The notes under the pieces were generated by a model, which had not been told where the DNA came from, searched no databases, and was given only the letters and a program-made list of their open reading frames with translations. Source: CAYJMQ01 sp964371555 (GTDB lineage Bacteria > Bdellovibrionota > JACOXK01 > 2-02-FULL-40-11). Taken from it: a DNA stretch of 46,743 nucleotides. Position numbers and translations under genes: made by a program. The stretch covers positions 1-46,743 of the forward strand of contig CAYJMQ010000011.1 in assembly GCA_964371555.1 (NCBI GenBank), in the 5' to 3' direction. Below, piece by piece: positions 23,773-33,334 of this stretch; the stretch's first letter is position 1, and every line of letters begins with the position of its first letter.

Positions 23773-26508
23773 ATGCGAAAAGGAATGCGATTATTCATTG
23801 TAATCGTTCTCGGCCTAACGGCCTCTTCCTGCGAGCGCCAAAAGATTGTTCAGGATGAATACGGCATCTATAAGACCCAGCTCAAAAACGGCTTAACCGT
23901 CATCATTAAAGAAAATCACGCCTCTTCGCTCGCAACGATTCATTTGCGTCTGAAAGCGGGGGCGCTTGACGATCCCCCCGAGCTTTCAGGAATCGCAAAC
24001 TTGATTTCCGAAATGCATACGAAAGGAACACCGTCCCGCCCAACGCCCGAAGCGTTTTGGCTGACAGCCCGTTCTTATGGAGCCATGATCACAACAACTG
24101 TTTCTCACGATGCAACGCTCTTTGAAATGACACTTCCAAGCCAAAATCTTGAGGGGGGGCTTGAACTCCAGGCAGACGCGCTCCTCCATCCAAAATTTGA
24201 TCCGACAGAGCTTTCGAAAGAAGCAGAGATGATGATTAAAAGGAAATGGGAGCGAAAAGAAAATCCGGTCGCCGTTGTCAAAGATTCACTCGAGGCGCTG
24301 AGCCGCCAAAAGGAGTTTCAAACTTTTATCTATGGCGCCGAAGAGAGTCTTAGAAAAATCACCCGAAATGATGTCCTTGATTTTTTTACGAAACACTACA
24401 CCGCAAATCAGATGATTTTGACCGTTGTGGGCAGCATTCACGCAAAAGAAACCTTAAAAACAATTCAAAAATACTATAAATATCTTCCAACGGGAGAAAG
24501 CCGGCGGGAAGCCGCTTTGTCAGCCGATCAAAGCGCGTTTCGATTTATCAGAAAAAAGCATGACATCAAAAACTCATACCTCGGTATCCGGTTTTCGATG
24601 TCTCAGATTCCCGAAGAAGATCGATGGATCATCGAGGGAGTTTCACACCTTCTCGGGAGCGGAAACAGCCCCAGACTCCGCGATGTTTTAAAACGGCAAA
24701 AAGAGCTTGTAAACGACATCTTTGTTGAAACGGAAATCGATGGCGAATATGGATTTGTGGATATCATCTCCCGTCTGGACGCAAAAAATATCTATGCCGC
24801 TGAGACAGCGATTTTTGCCGAACTTGAACGCTTAAAATCCCATCTGGTCCCGCTGGAAGAACTTTCAAAAATAAAAAAAACAATATGGACACACTATCTA
24901 AAAGAACAGGAAACAACGCAGACATTATCCAAACAACTCTCCAAATTTGAACATCGCGCGGGATACCGGAAATTTCATGAACGGCTTAAAAAAATATCGT
25001 CGCTGAACCCGCAAGAGATTCAGCAAATGGCAAAAAAATATTTCGACCTGAAAAAATGCTCGCTGTTTGAATATATTGCCCAAGGGGAAACCCCGCATCC
25101 CTACACTCCTCTGGAGCTTTTGAAGAAATTGGAACAAAACATCAAAGTTTCTGTTAAAAAGACAGAATCAGACAACCCAGGAGACAGCTCCATGGAATCC
25201 AAACCCATTCTCCCGCTTTTGACCCGGCAAAAATCGTTATCGGAAGACACTTCTCTCAGGCAATATCAGCTCAGCAACAATGCTGTTCTCTTTCTGAAAG
25301 AAGAACACTCTCTTCCAATCGCGAGCGTCGCCCTCCTCTTCAAAGGGGGGAGGATATATGAGGAAACCTCAAACAGTGGAATCACACAGCTTCTTTTGAG
25401 AACCGGTCTCAAAGGCACAACAACACAAAGTGAATTTGAAATCGCCCGCGCTTTCGATGAGATTGGCGCGACTGTGGAAACCGTTTGCGAGCCTGATTTT
25501 TTTGGATATCTTTTGACCTGCCCAAAAGAATCTGTTGATGAGGGACTAAAGATTTTATCAGATATCGTTCTTCACCCCTCTTTCCAAATCCCCACTCTAA
25601 ACCGGGAGAAACAAAATCTCCTTTCTGAAATAGACGAGGTTGAAGATCATCCGTTCCTCTATACGGAATGGCTGCTGTATGAGGCCGCGCTCAAAAATCA
25701 TCCCTATAGTCTTCCAAAACTGGGACACCGTTGGGCTATTTTAAAGATTACCCCTGATCAATTGATCAAATGGCATCATCAGATGATCCAGAGTCGCGGC
25801 ATGGTTCTTTCCGCGGTGGGCGATTTTATTTCACTCGATATCCGAACCAGCATGGAAAATTATTTTAAGGCTATAAAATCAACCCCCTTCAAAAAAGAAG
25901 AGATCGAAGAAATTAAGCCACCCACGTTCATCAGTGAAAATTTCCGGGAGAGAACCCGATCTCTCACATCGATGGCCCTCGGGTTTCAGACATCCCGACT
26001 CAATGATGCCGATGAAACTGCCCTGAAACTCCTAGAAACCCTGACGCGGGATCAAGGGGGGCGATTTGGATTGAGGCTGAGAACGCAGGAAAAAATGTCT
26101 GATCAGGTCGTCTGTCAGTTCAGAAAGTATCTCAAAGGGGGGATCTTTACCACTTATACGACTTTTGTTCCCACCGATGAAAAGAATGTGCTTCGCATTC
26201 TGCTTGAAGAATTCAAAAAACTAAAAAACCACCTGATAGATAAAAGCGAGTTCCGGGCCGCGCAGGCAGTTCTTCGAACGAAATTTTTGAATCATCTTCA
26301 AACATCCCAAAATAAAGCGCTTGAATACGCGCAAACTGAAATTTATGGAAAGCCCCTGACGGCAATCGATGAATTTCTGGAAAGGATAGATCAGCTTACG
26401 CTGGGAGAAATAAATGACACGGCTGAAACATACTTTGATCTTGAAAAATACACTCTGGGGACCGTAAGAGGCATCGAAACAAAGAGGGTCATGTCGAAAT
26501 CCCAATAA
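23773..26508 (+). CDS. Double-domain M16 (insulinase-like) lipoprotein, both zinc sites degenerate
   Basis: This 911-residue protein is two fused M16 peptidase units: domain A from about residue 33 ('LKNGLTVIIKENHASSLATI') and domain B from about 500 ('LSNNAVLFLKEEHSLPIASV'). Each has the family's N-terminal and C-terminal halves. The catalytic HxxEH is absent from both. In domain A the aligned segment is GIANLISEMHTKGT (N76, S79, E80 in place of H, E, H). In domain B it is GITQLLLRTGLKGT (Q539, L542, R543). It begins with a signal ending in LTASSC, so it is probably a lipoprotein. It is therefore likely a non-proteolytic binding or chaperone-like member. It is convergent with, and overlaps by 20 bases, the unknown lipoprotein gene. 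Confidence 0.85.
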   Translation: MRKGMRLFIVIVLGLTASSCERQKIVQDEYGIYKTQLKNGLTVIIKENHASSLATIHLRLKAGALDDPPELSGIANLISEMHTKGTPSRPTPEAFWLTARSYGAMITTTVSHDATLFEMTLPSQNLEGGLELQADALLHPKFDPTELSKEAEMMIKRKWERKENPVAVVKDSLEALSRQKEFQTFIYGAEESLRKITRNDVLDFFTKHYTANQMILTVVGSIHAKETLKTIQKYYKYLPTGESRREAALSADQSAFRFIRKKHDIKNSYLGIRFSMSQIPEEDRWIIEGVSHLLGSGNSPRLRDVLKRQKELVNDIFVETEIDGEYGFVDIISRLDAKNIYAAETAIFAELERLKSHLVPLEELSKIKKTIWTHYLKEQETTQTLSKQLSKFEHRAGYRKFHERLKKISSLNPQEIQQMAKKYFDLKKCSLFEYIAQGETPHPYTPLELLKKLEQNIKVSVKKTESDNPGDSSMESKPILPLLTRQKSLSEDTSLRQYQLSNNAVLFLKEEHSLPIASVALLFKGGRIYEETSNSGITQLLLRTGLKGTTTQSEFEIARAFDEIGATVETVCEPDFFGYLLTCPKESVDEGLKILSDIVLHPSFQIPTLNREKQNLLSEIDEVEDHPFLYTEWLLYEAALKNHPYSLPKLGHRWAILKITPDQLIKWHHQMIQSRGMVLSAVGDFISLDIRTSMENYFKAIKSTPFKKEEIEEIKPPTFISENFRERTRSLTSMALGFQTSRLNDADETALKLLETLTRDQGGRFGLRLRTQEKMSDQVVCQFRKYLKGGIFTTYTTFVPTDEKNVLRILLEEFKKLKNHLIDKSEFRAAQAVLRTKFLNHLQTSQNKALEYAQTEIYGKPLTAIDEFLERIDQLTLGEINDTAETYFDLEKYTLGTVRGIETKRVMSKSQ

Positions 26509-27838
26509 GTTTCAAAAATCCTTTAAAGAGAGAAGCCAAATCCCCTTTGAACTCTTGAGCTCCCATGCGAAATTGAATTAATTTGGCATCGAGAGGTTTT
26601 GAAAGGGAAAGGGTTCCCACCAGCGCGCTGAGTGTGTTTTCGCTGAAATGAATGACTCCTTTCAGAGCAAGGGAAGGGAGAGTAAGCGTCTGCCCCGTTT
26701 TTTGACCCACGAAAATAAAAAAATCACCGACCGGATTTTCCTGAACAAGGTTTAAGAATTTTCCAAGGCGCTCTATATCCGATGAAATATAACCAATAAC
26801 GATTTCGGTTCCCTCTTTTTGTGATTCATTTATTAGAAGAAAGCTGTTTTTAATAGCCCGCTCTGAAATATCAATCGAAATCAACGGATTAAAGAGAATT
26901 CCCCGAAGCTCGCGATGATCCCGATTGAGATTGGGATAGACCTCTGAAGCTCCACGAAAAATTTCTGAAACCAAAAAGAGGGTTCTATATCCCGTCTCCC
27001 CTCCAAGCTGTGCCGTTTTTTGAAGCACAACACTCTCTTGAATCGCCCCCGCCCCGGCCCCCCCTCCGGAAAGAAAGGCCAAAAGCCCGCCGACCGAGTC
27101 AAAAGAAAGCATCCAAACCTGATCTGTCATCAAAACAATTTTCTGAACCCCTTCGAGAACCCCATTTGTCAGCTCTTCAGGAACTCTGGCTGAATTATGA
27201 AGCGTTGTTAACGGCGAAACCTTCAGGGGATTCGTCGTAAACAGGATTTTAAGATCCGAAGAAAACGTTTGGAAATAATCCCGAACCCACGCGGAGGCAA
27301 GCCGCCGGCTTGCGAAATAGACCCTTTTTGTCTTTTGCGATGAGTGCGAATAATATTGATTAAATCGATTTTTGATGAGATCTAAGACAGTTTTTGTTTC
27401 ACTGCCGCTCATGACAATGATCTCTTTGCCTTCAAAATAATTCATGTCATCGATGGTAAAGATGTCCCTTAGATCTTTGTAAACGGCTTCGGCCAGATCT
27501 CCAAAAAAGTAAACCACATCGCTGTTTTCTTTTTCTTTAAAATGATCCGGGAAATGATCCGCGAAATAATCCGCGAGCTTCCCCTGCACCTGAATCACCG
27601 TCTCTGTCGGATTATCGACTCCAAGCCGCGATTGCAGGCGGCCGATAAGCCGCCTCGATCGATAAAAAATAATGGTGCCGAGTTGTTCCTCTGGGGGGTA
27701 ATTTAGGGCATTCGAGTCGAGTCCCAGGCTCCCAATGAGTTGATCGAGGTCAACAGAAACCTTCTCATTGCTCTCCTGCTGACAGCCGCTAATCACAAAA
27801 ACCAATAAGAGCGGCAGACACAGATCCCTTATTTTCAT
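26489..27838 (-). CDS. Unknown predicted lipoprotein
   Basis: The 449-residue product begins with 'LCLPLLLVFVISGC', a good lipobox (Cys about residue 19). The mature protein has alternating strand and helix sequence in two similar-looking parts, with 'GTIIFYRSRRLIGRLQSRLG' early and 'GTEIVIGYISSDIERLGKFL' late, and a Gly/Ala-rich hydrophobic 'FLSGGGAGAGAIQ' near 265. I do not recognise the family. The 3' ends of this gene and the M16 gene overlap by 20 bases, so antisense transcription may couple them. Confidence 0.7.
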   Translation of the reverse strand: MKIRDLCLPLLLVFVISGCQQESNEKVSVDLDQLIGSLGLDSNALNYPPEEQLGTIIFYRSRRLIGRLQSRLGVDNPTETVIQVQGKLADYFADHFPDHFKEKENSDVVYFFGDLAEAVYKDLRDIFTIDDMNYFEGKEIIVMSGSETKTVLDLIKNRFNQYYSHSSQKTKRVYFASRRLASAWVRDYFQTFSSDLKILFTTNPLKVSPLTTLHNSARVPEELTNGVLEGVQKIVLMTDQVWMLSFDSVGGLLAFLSGGGAGAGAIQESVVLQKTAQLGGETGYRTLFLVSEIFRGASEVYPNLNRDHRELRGILFNPLISIDISERAIKNSFLLINESQKEGTEIVIGYISSDIERLGKFLNLVQENPVGDFFIFVGQKTGQTLTLPSLALKGVIHFSENTLSALVGTLSLSKPLDAKLIQFRMGAQEFKGDLASLFKGFLKLIGIST

Positions 27839-27892
27839 TTAGGGGTGATCTATTCAGGAAAGGGGGATGATGTCAACGGGATTTTTAAAATA

Positions 27893-28279
27893 TCAGGCGC
27901 CGCCTTGAACGATGTAGACCTCGTCCCCTTCATGGACAGATCTGCCAAATTGAACCCCGATTTCGTAGCCGGGGCCGACACTTTTGACTTTGCGGTGGTT
28001 AAATTCGATCGAGCCGACCCGTTGTTTGAAGCGGTTTTTTTTACCCTGCACATAGATCAGATCGCCAAGCGAAAGCCTTGCCTTTTCTACCTTTACGATT
28101 CCGACCTGAATTTTCGGATAATAGTGTGTGATTCGCCCTAAATAGACAGATATGGGTGAAGATTTTTGAGGAACTGGAAGCCGCTGAATGACCTCAAGTG
28201 GAGGCCCCATTGTCTCAGAAACCTTCTCCATTCTCTTATGAACCGTTTTGTGGGCGAAACGACGCAGAAAGTCGAACAT
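27893..28279 (-). CDS. EF-Tu domain-2-like (translation elongation factor-like) small protein
   Basis: Residues ~44-125 form a beta-barrel pattern like domain 2 of translation GTPases: 'YLGRITHYYPKIQVGIV', 'LSLGDLIYVQG', 'QRVGSIEFNHRKVKS', 'GYEIGVQFGRSVHEGDEVYI'. There is no G domain. Stand-alone proteins of this type are annotated as translation elongation factor-like, and their role is not settled. The N-terminal ~40 residues are basic. AGGAGG lies 8 bases before ATG 28279. The gene is divergent from the nuo block. Confidence 0.75.
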   Translation of the reverse strand: MFDFLRRFAHKTVHKRMEKVSETMGPPLEVIQRLPVPQKSSPISVYLGRITHYYPKIQVGIVKVEKARLSLGDLIYVQGKKNRFKQRVGSIEFNHRKVKSVGPGYEIGVQFGRSVHEGDEVYIVQGGA

Positions 28280-28376
28280 ATAACGATCCTCCTGGGTTTT
28301 ATTTTATTATGAAGTATTAGCGGAAAAGGTGTCAACTATAAGTTGAGTGGTCTGGCTGGCTGCCGCTGTTATAAAA

Positions 28377-28406
28377 TTGACATCCCAGAAACATTTAAGT
28401 TATTGA
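28377..28406 (+). promoter_or_regulatory. Candidate promoter for the nuo-idh-kor block
   Basis: A perfect TTGACA (28377-28382) is followed after 18 bases by TATTGA (28401-28406, 3/6 to TATAAT). The start would be near 28413, giving only a few leader bases before ATG 28420, and no Shine-Dalgarno sequence is seen. The weak -10 keeps confidence low. Confidence 0.4.
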
Positions 28407-28419
28407 TTTGTCTTGTGTG

Positions 28420-30100
28420 ATGAATCCTTTAACAGAAGAATTGCGCTCTCAATTTGGCGCCTCTATTCATTCCGAAAGCGATGACCGGGGAGATCTTTCG
28501 ATCTCGGTGGATAAAAATCGCCTCTCAGATATTCTCAAGCGCTTAAAAGAGTCCGGTGATTTCAAGTTTTTAATAGATATCTGCGGTGTCGATTATCCCG
28601 AACGGGAAAAGCGCTTTGATGTTGTTTACCATCTTTTTTCCCTTTCCAAAAAGAAAAGAATCCGCATCAAAGTAGAAGTTGACGAGTTTGAGCCGATGCC
28701 GTCAGTCACACCCCTTTGGAAAGGGGCAAACNNNNNNNNNNCGGGAAGTCTACGACATGTTTGGCGTGCGGTTTTCGGGCCATCCCAATTTAAAGAGAAT
28801 CCTCTGTCATCAAAAGTTTGTCGGGCACCCCCTGAGAAAAGATTATGATCCCGAGCAAAGGCAGCCTCTCGACCGCACCGCAGCCATTGAAGAATTGATG
28901 ACAATAACCCCCCAAGATCTTCAGGAGGAATCCTTTGAAAAGCGGGTCTTGATCAACATTGGCCCCTCTCACCCGGCATCACATGGAACACTGCGCGCCA
29001 TGGCGGTGCTCGAAGGAGAAAAAATTGTGAAGGGGGATGTTGAAATTGGCTATCTTCACCGCTGTTTTGAAAAAATGGCGGAAACCCATCCCTATCATCA
29101 GGTCATCCCTTATACCGAAAGGCTCAATTACTCTTCAGGTCCCATGAATAATTTTGGTTTTTGCCTGGCGATGGAAAAACTGATGGGGCTTAAAATCCCC
29201 CCCCGCGCAGAGGCAATCCGCGTCATTATTGGGGAATTTTCCCGGATTATCGATCACCTGGTCAGCATAGGCACGGCTGCCGTTGATCTTGGGGCATTAA
29301 CCAATTTTTGGTTTGCATTCAGAGCGCGGGAAGAGGTCTACACCCTCTTTGAAAAATGGGGAGGGGGGAGGATGTTCCCCCGGGGAATTATTATTGGAGG
29401 GGCCATCTACGATTTCCCGGAGGGGTGGCTCGATCTTGCCAAAAGGACAATCATCAATATCCGATCGACGATTAAAGACATCGACCGGCTTCTTACGAAC
29501 AACCGCATTTTCATTAATCGCACGCAGGGTATCAGCCGGATATCAAAAGAAGAGGCAATTAGCTATGGATTTACCGGGCCGCTCTTGCGTGCCTGCGGCA
29601 TAGAGCTTGACCTTCGGAAACTCACCCCCTACAGCGGCTATGAAAACTACCATTTCGAAGTGCCGATTTCCACAGAGGGGGATGTCTATGACCGCTATCT
29701 CGTCCGGATGGAAGAGATGAGGCAGAGTTTGAGAATCATCGAACAGGCGATCGAAAAACTCCCGGGGGGGCCGATTGCAATCGATGATAAAGCGATTGTC
29801 CTGCCGCAAAAAGAGGATGTATATGGAAACATTGAGGGACTGATGAATCATTTCATGCTGGTCATCGAAGGAATAAAACCATCGGCGGGGGAGGTTTACG
29901 GCTATATCGAATCTGCCAACGGGGAAATTGGATTTTATATCATCAGTGATGGATCGGCAAAACCTTATCGCATTCATTGCCGCGCCCCGTCGTTTGCTCA
30001 TTATCAAGCCTATCCCCAATTGATTGAAGGCGGACTGATTGCGGATGCGGTCGCGGTCCTCGGAAGTTTAAACATTATTGCGGGAGAACTGGATCGATAA
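28420..30100 (+). CDS. nuoCD: NADH-quinone oxidoreductase fused subunit C/D (interrupted by N gap)
   Basis: The first ~105 residues are NuoC ('FLIDICGVDYPEREKRFDVV'). After the N run (28732-28741) the frame continues with the NuoC signature 'REVYDMFGVRFSGHPNLKRI' and 'GHPLRKDYDPEQ'. It then runs without a stop into NuoD ('NIGPSHPASHGTLR', 'YTERLNYSSGPMNNFGF'). This is a single fused NuoCD of the quinone-facing peripheral arm of complex I. Frames on the two sides differ by one, so the true gap should be a multiple of three, most simply 9 bases (family pattern ANW-x-EREVYDMFG). ATG 28420 is preferred over TTG 28408. nuoE follows 3 bases later. Confidence 0.9.
28732..28741. other. Assembly gap of 10 N inside nuoCD
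   Basis: The upstream codon AAC ends at 28731 and the downstream Arg codon CGG starts at 28742. Ten bases break the frame. Nine (Trp-x-Glu) would restore it and complete the NuoC signature. Confidence 0.9.
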
Positions 30101-30103
30101 ACC

Positions 30104-30595
30104 ATGACGCCCCGATTTTCAGAAAAAGCGATGAAAGAGTTTGAGGGATTAAAACCCCTTTTCGACAACCCGAAATCGAGGCTGATTCCGACGCTCGCGC
30201 TCGCCCAGCGGGAATTTGGTTATCTGAGCCCTGAGGTGATTGAATACGTGGCAGGGCTCATGGGGCTGACCCCTGCCAAAGTCATGGAGGTTGCATCCTT
30301 CTATACGATGCTTCATAAAAAACCGGTTGGGAAATACGAAATTCAGGTCTGTCTTAATATCAGCTGTGCCCTGATGAAAAGCCGGGAACTCTTTTCACAT
30401 TTGAAAAAAAAATTAAGCATTGACGATGGTGGAATAACTCAAGACAAAAAATTTACGCTGACCCGCGTGGAATGCCTCGGCGCCTGTGACAAAGCGCCGG
30501 CAATTCGGGTAAACGATGTTTATCATTACGGTGTCTCAATGGATAAAATGACAGAAATTTTAGCAAACTTAAACGGTAACAAAGAGACTATATGA
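30104..30595 (+). CDS. nuoE: NADH-quinone oxidoreductase subunit E
   Basis: This 163-residue thioredoxin-like subunit of the NADH-input module binds one [2Fe-2S] cluster. The ligands are visible as CLNISC (C-x4-C) and CLGAC (C-x3-C). The N-terminal helical part has the usual 'LIPTLALAQREFGYLSPEVI' and 'VMEVASFYTML'. Its stop overlaps the nuoF start (ATGA 30592-30595), so E and F are translated as a coupled pair, matching their tight complex. Confidence 0.95.
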   Translation: MTPRFSEKAMKEFEGLKPLFDNPKSRLIPTLALAQREFGYLSPEVIEYVAGLMGLTPAKVMEVASFYTMLHKKPVGKYEIQVCLNISCALMKSRELFSHLKKKLSIDDGGITQDKKFTLTRVECLGACDKAPAIRVNDVYHYGVSMDKMTEILANLNGNKETI

Positions 30596-31866
30596 CCAAA
30601 ATTGTTTTTGAACACCTTGAGGCAGCTCACATTAAGACATTGGCCGCTTATAAAAGTGTGGGGGGGTATACGGCCGCTGAAAAGGCGCTCAAAAAAATGA
30701 AACCAGACGATGTGATCGAGATTGTCAAACAATCCGGTCTCCGGGGACGGGGGGGCGCCGGTTTTTCAACGGGGATGAAATTTTCATTTGTCCCCAAAGA
30801 TCGATCTCTTACAAAATATCTTCTCTGCAATGCCGACGAGGGGGAGCCTGGAACATTTAAAGACCGGATTCTCATGGAACAGATCCCTCATTCCACTCTG
30901 GAAGGGATGATCATCGCGGCATACGCGACTGATTGCCACAAAGCCTATATCTATGTGCGCGGCGAATATACAGAAAGCATCGACTCTATCGAAAAAGCGA
31001 TAGATGAATGCTATAAAAACCATCTTCTTGGGGAAAAAATTCTTGGCTCTGATTTTGATCTCGATATCTATCTATTCCGGGGGGCCGGGGCCTATATCTG
31101 CGGTGAAGAAACAGGGCTTGTCAGCTCTCTGGAAGGTTTTAAGGGATGGCCGAAGTTAAAACCACCCTTCCCCGCTATTTCCGGATTTAACAAAAAGCCA
31201 ACAGTAATCAATAATGTTGAAACGCTGGCCACACTCCCCTGGATTATTCTTCACGGCGCTGAAGCCCACCGAAAAATCGGAACTGAAAAAAGTCCGGGAA
31301 CAAAACTTTTTTGCCTCTCCGGCCCTGTGAAAAATCCGGGAACATACGAGCTCCCTCTGGGAATCCCCTTAAGAGAACTAATCTACGACATTGGAGGGGG
31401 ACTCGAAGGGGATCTTAAATTGAAGGCGGTCATCCCCGGAGGGCTCTCGTCATCGGTGCTTACCGCCGAAGAGGCTCAAAGAATCACCCTTGATTTTGAA
31501 GCGCTTGCCGGGGCAGGTTCCATGCTCGGTTCAGGGGGGGTCATCGTCATCGGCGATAACCAGTGCATGGTTGATTTGATGGACATTATTACTTACTTTT
31601 TTAAGCACGAATCGTGCGGGCAATGCACCCCTTGCCGCGAGGGAACCGGCTGGATGCAAAAAATTGTAAAAAGCATTATTGAGCGACGGGGACGTGAAGA
31701 TGACTTGGAACTCCTTTCGAATATCAGTTCAAATATGATGGGGGGGAGAACGATCTGCGCGCTCTCTGACGCGGCGGCAATGCCGGTAAAAAGCTTTGTC
31801 ACAAAATTTAAGAGTGAATTCGAATATCATATCAAAAACAAAAGGTGCCCGTTAAATGTCCACTGA
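30592..31866 (+). CDS. nuoF: NADH-quinone oxidoreductase subunit F
   Basis: NuoF oxidises NADH through FMN and passes electrons to iron-sulfur clusters. It has the NADH/FMN glycine-rich loop 'GLRGRGGAGFSTGMKF', 'CNADEGEPGTFKDR' and 'GAGAYICGEETGL'. The N3 cluster motif 'SCGQCTPCREGTGW' is followed by a fourth Cys in 'TICALSDAA'. The 424-residue length is normal. It overlaps nuoG by 11 bases. Presence of E and F means that this complex I takes electrons from NADH rather than only from ferredoxin. Confidence 0.95.
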   Translation: MTKIVFEHLEAAHIKTLAAYKSVGGYTAAEKALKKMKPDDVIEIVKQSGLRGRGGAGFSTGMKFSFVPKDRSLTKYLLCNADEGEPGTFKDRILMEQIPHSTLEGMIIAAYATDCHKAYIYVRGEYTESIDSIEKAIDECYKNHLLGEKILGSDFDLDIYLFRGAGAYICGEETGLVSSLEGFKGWPKLKPPFPAISGFNKKPTVINNVETLATLPWIILHGAEAHRKIGTEKSPGTKLFCLSGPVKNPGTYELPLGIPLRELIYDIGGGLEGDLKLKAVIPGGLSSSVLTAEEAQRITLDFEALAGAGSMLGSGGVIVIGDNQCMVDLMDIITYFFKHESCGQCTPCREGTGWMQKIVKSIIERRGREDDLELLSNISSNMMGGRTICALSDAAAMPVKSFVTKFKSEFEYHIKNKRCPLNVH

Positions 31867-33334
31867 AACAGTAAAAATTATTGTCGATGGGAAAGAGATC
31901 GAAGCCCCCAAAGGAGAAAATCTCTTAAAGGTTTTGATTGAACACAAAATTTCTGTCCCCTACTACTGCTACCATCCGGGGCTCTCCGTTGCCGGGGCCT
32001 GCCGGATGTGTATGGTTGAAGTATCGAATGCCCCACGACCGATGATTGCATGCAACATGCAGGTTACAGAAGGGCTTATTGTAAAGACGACGACAGAGAA
32101 GGTAAAAGAAATCCAACGATGGAATCTCTCGTTTCATCTCATTAATCATCCGCTCGATTGTCCCATTTGCGATCAGGCCGGGGAGTGCGGCCTGCAGGAC
32201 TTTTACATGAAATATGGCCGCTACAATAGCGACATGCACGAACCAAAGGTCTTGAAACGAAAAGTAATCAGTATCGGAAAAGAGGTCATGCTTGACACAG
32301 AGCGCTGCATACTCTGTTCGCGCTGCGTTCGTTTTTTTGACGAAGTGACAAAAACATCTGAGATGGCTATTTTTAATCGCGGCGATCGCTCCGAAATCGG
32401 CACTTATGAAGATCGTGAGTTAAACAACAATTATACGTTAAACAGCGTAGACATTTGCCCGGTTGGAGCCCTCACAAGCAAGGATTTCCGGTTTAAAAAA
32501 CGGGTCTGGTTCTTAAAGGATATCGATTCGATCTGTCCAGGGTGCTCGACCGGCTGCAATGTGAAGGTTTCAGCGGATCCGAAAGAAAAAAGAACTTACC
32601 GGATGCTGCCCAGATATAATGAGGCTGTCAATGGCTACTGGATGTGTGATTATGGACGAATGCGCTATAAACAGACGAACAGTGAAAATCGTATTAACTC
32701 GCCAATGAAAAAGAGAGAGAATGAGCTGATGCCGGTTGAGTGGGGTGAAGCAAGGGAGAGATTATTGGAAGCGCTCAAAGCCCCTTCCAATGAAATTGCG
32801 GCTCTTATCACGCCGCAATATACGACAGAAGAGTTTGAAATAATCTATGATTTTTTTATAAAAAAAATCGGAACCCGCCTCATTTTTCACACCCTCGATC
32901 GCAAATCTGCAATCAACAATGAACCGATTGACGGTCTTCTCTTGAGATCCGATAAAAATCCCAACTCAAATGGACTTCTCAATGTAAGCCAGATTCACCA
33001 TCTGGACAAAAACGATTTTGATTCCTTCTTCAATACCCTATCTCAAAATCGTTTGAAAACACTTTTCGTTTTTGCCCCGGAAGATCCAGAACCTTATGCC
33101 GATTTTCTGACCCTTCTTGATAAGACGGGCAAGGCGGGTGAGATTCCTCTAAAAATCCTTATCGGCACGCAGAGTGTGCACGCAACCCCGTTTTTTGATC
33201 TTGTTCTTCCGACACTCACATTTCCCGAAAAAAACGGAACCTTTGTCAATTTCAAGGGGCTCGAACAAAAAATTCATGCAGGCCCCCGGCTCGTTGACGA
33301 GGCAAAACCTATTTCTGAGATCCTATGCTTCTAG
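31856..33334 (+). CDS. nuoG: NADH-quinone oxidoreductase subunit G, short form
   Basis: The N terminus is a [2Fe-2S] ferredoxin domain ('YYCYHPGLSVAGACRMCMVE' plus a later Cys). It is followed by the His/Cys N5 motif 'HPLDCPICDQAGECGLQDF' and the four-Cys N4 site ('CILCSRCVRF' with 'DICPVGA'). A further set, 'CPGCSTGC' with 'WMCDYGR' ~30 residues on, fits the N7 cluster. After about residue 300 the molybdopterin-oxidoreductase-like domain is strongly shortened, so the protein is 492 residues against the usual 700-900. It ends cleanly and overlaps nuoI by 10 bases, so this looks like a genuine short form. Confidence 0.92.
   Translation: MSTETVKIIVDGKEIEAPKGENLLKVLIEHKISVPYYCYHPGLSVAGACRMCMVEVSNAPRPMIACNMQVTEGLIVKTTTEKVKEIQRWNLSFHLINHPLDCPICDQAGECGLQDFYMKYGRYNSDMHEPKVLKRKVISIGKEVMLDTERCILCSRCVRFFDEVTKTSEMAIFNRGDRSEIGTYEDRELNNNYTLNSVDICPVGALTSKDFRFKKRVWFLKDIDSICPGCSTGCNVKVSADPKEKRTYRMLPRYNEAVNGYWMCDYGRMRYKQTNSENRINSPMKKRENELMPVEWGEARERLLEALKAPSNEIAALITPQYTTEEFEIIYDFFIKKIGTRLIFHTLDRKSAINNEPIDGLLLRSDKNPNSNGLLNVSQIHHLDKNDFDSFFNTLSQNRLKTLFVFAPEDPEPYADFLTLLDKTGKAGEIPLKILIGTQSVHATPFFDLVLPTLTFPEKNGTFVNFKGLEQKIHAGPRLVDEAKPISEILCF

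Noticed and set aside
29543..30019. 158-codon antisense frame within nuoCD
   Set aside because: It lies wholly opposite conserved NuoD sequence and shows no protein-like pattern.
31856..33334. nuoG as a truncated pseudogene
   Set aside because: The cluster cysteines are intact, the stop overlaps nuoI properly and there is no frameshifted remainder downstream, so a short functional form is more likely.
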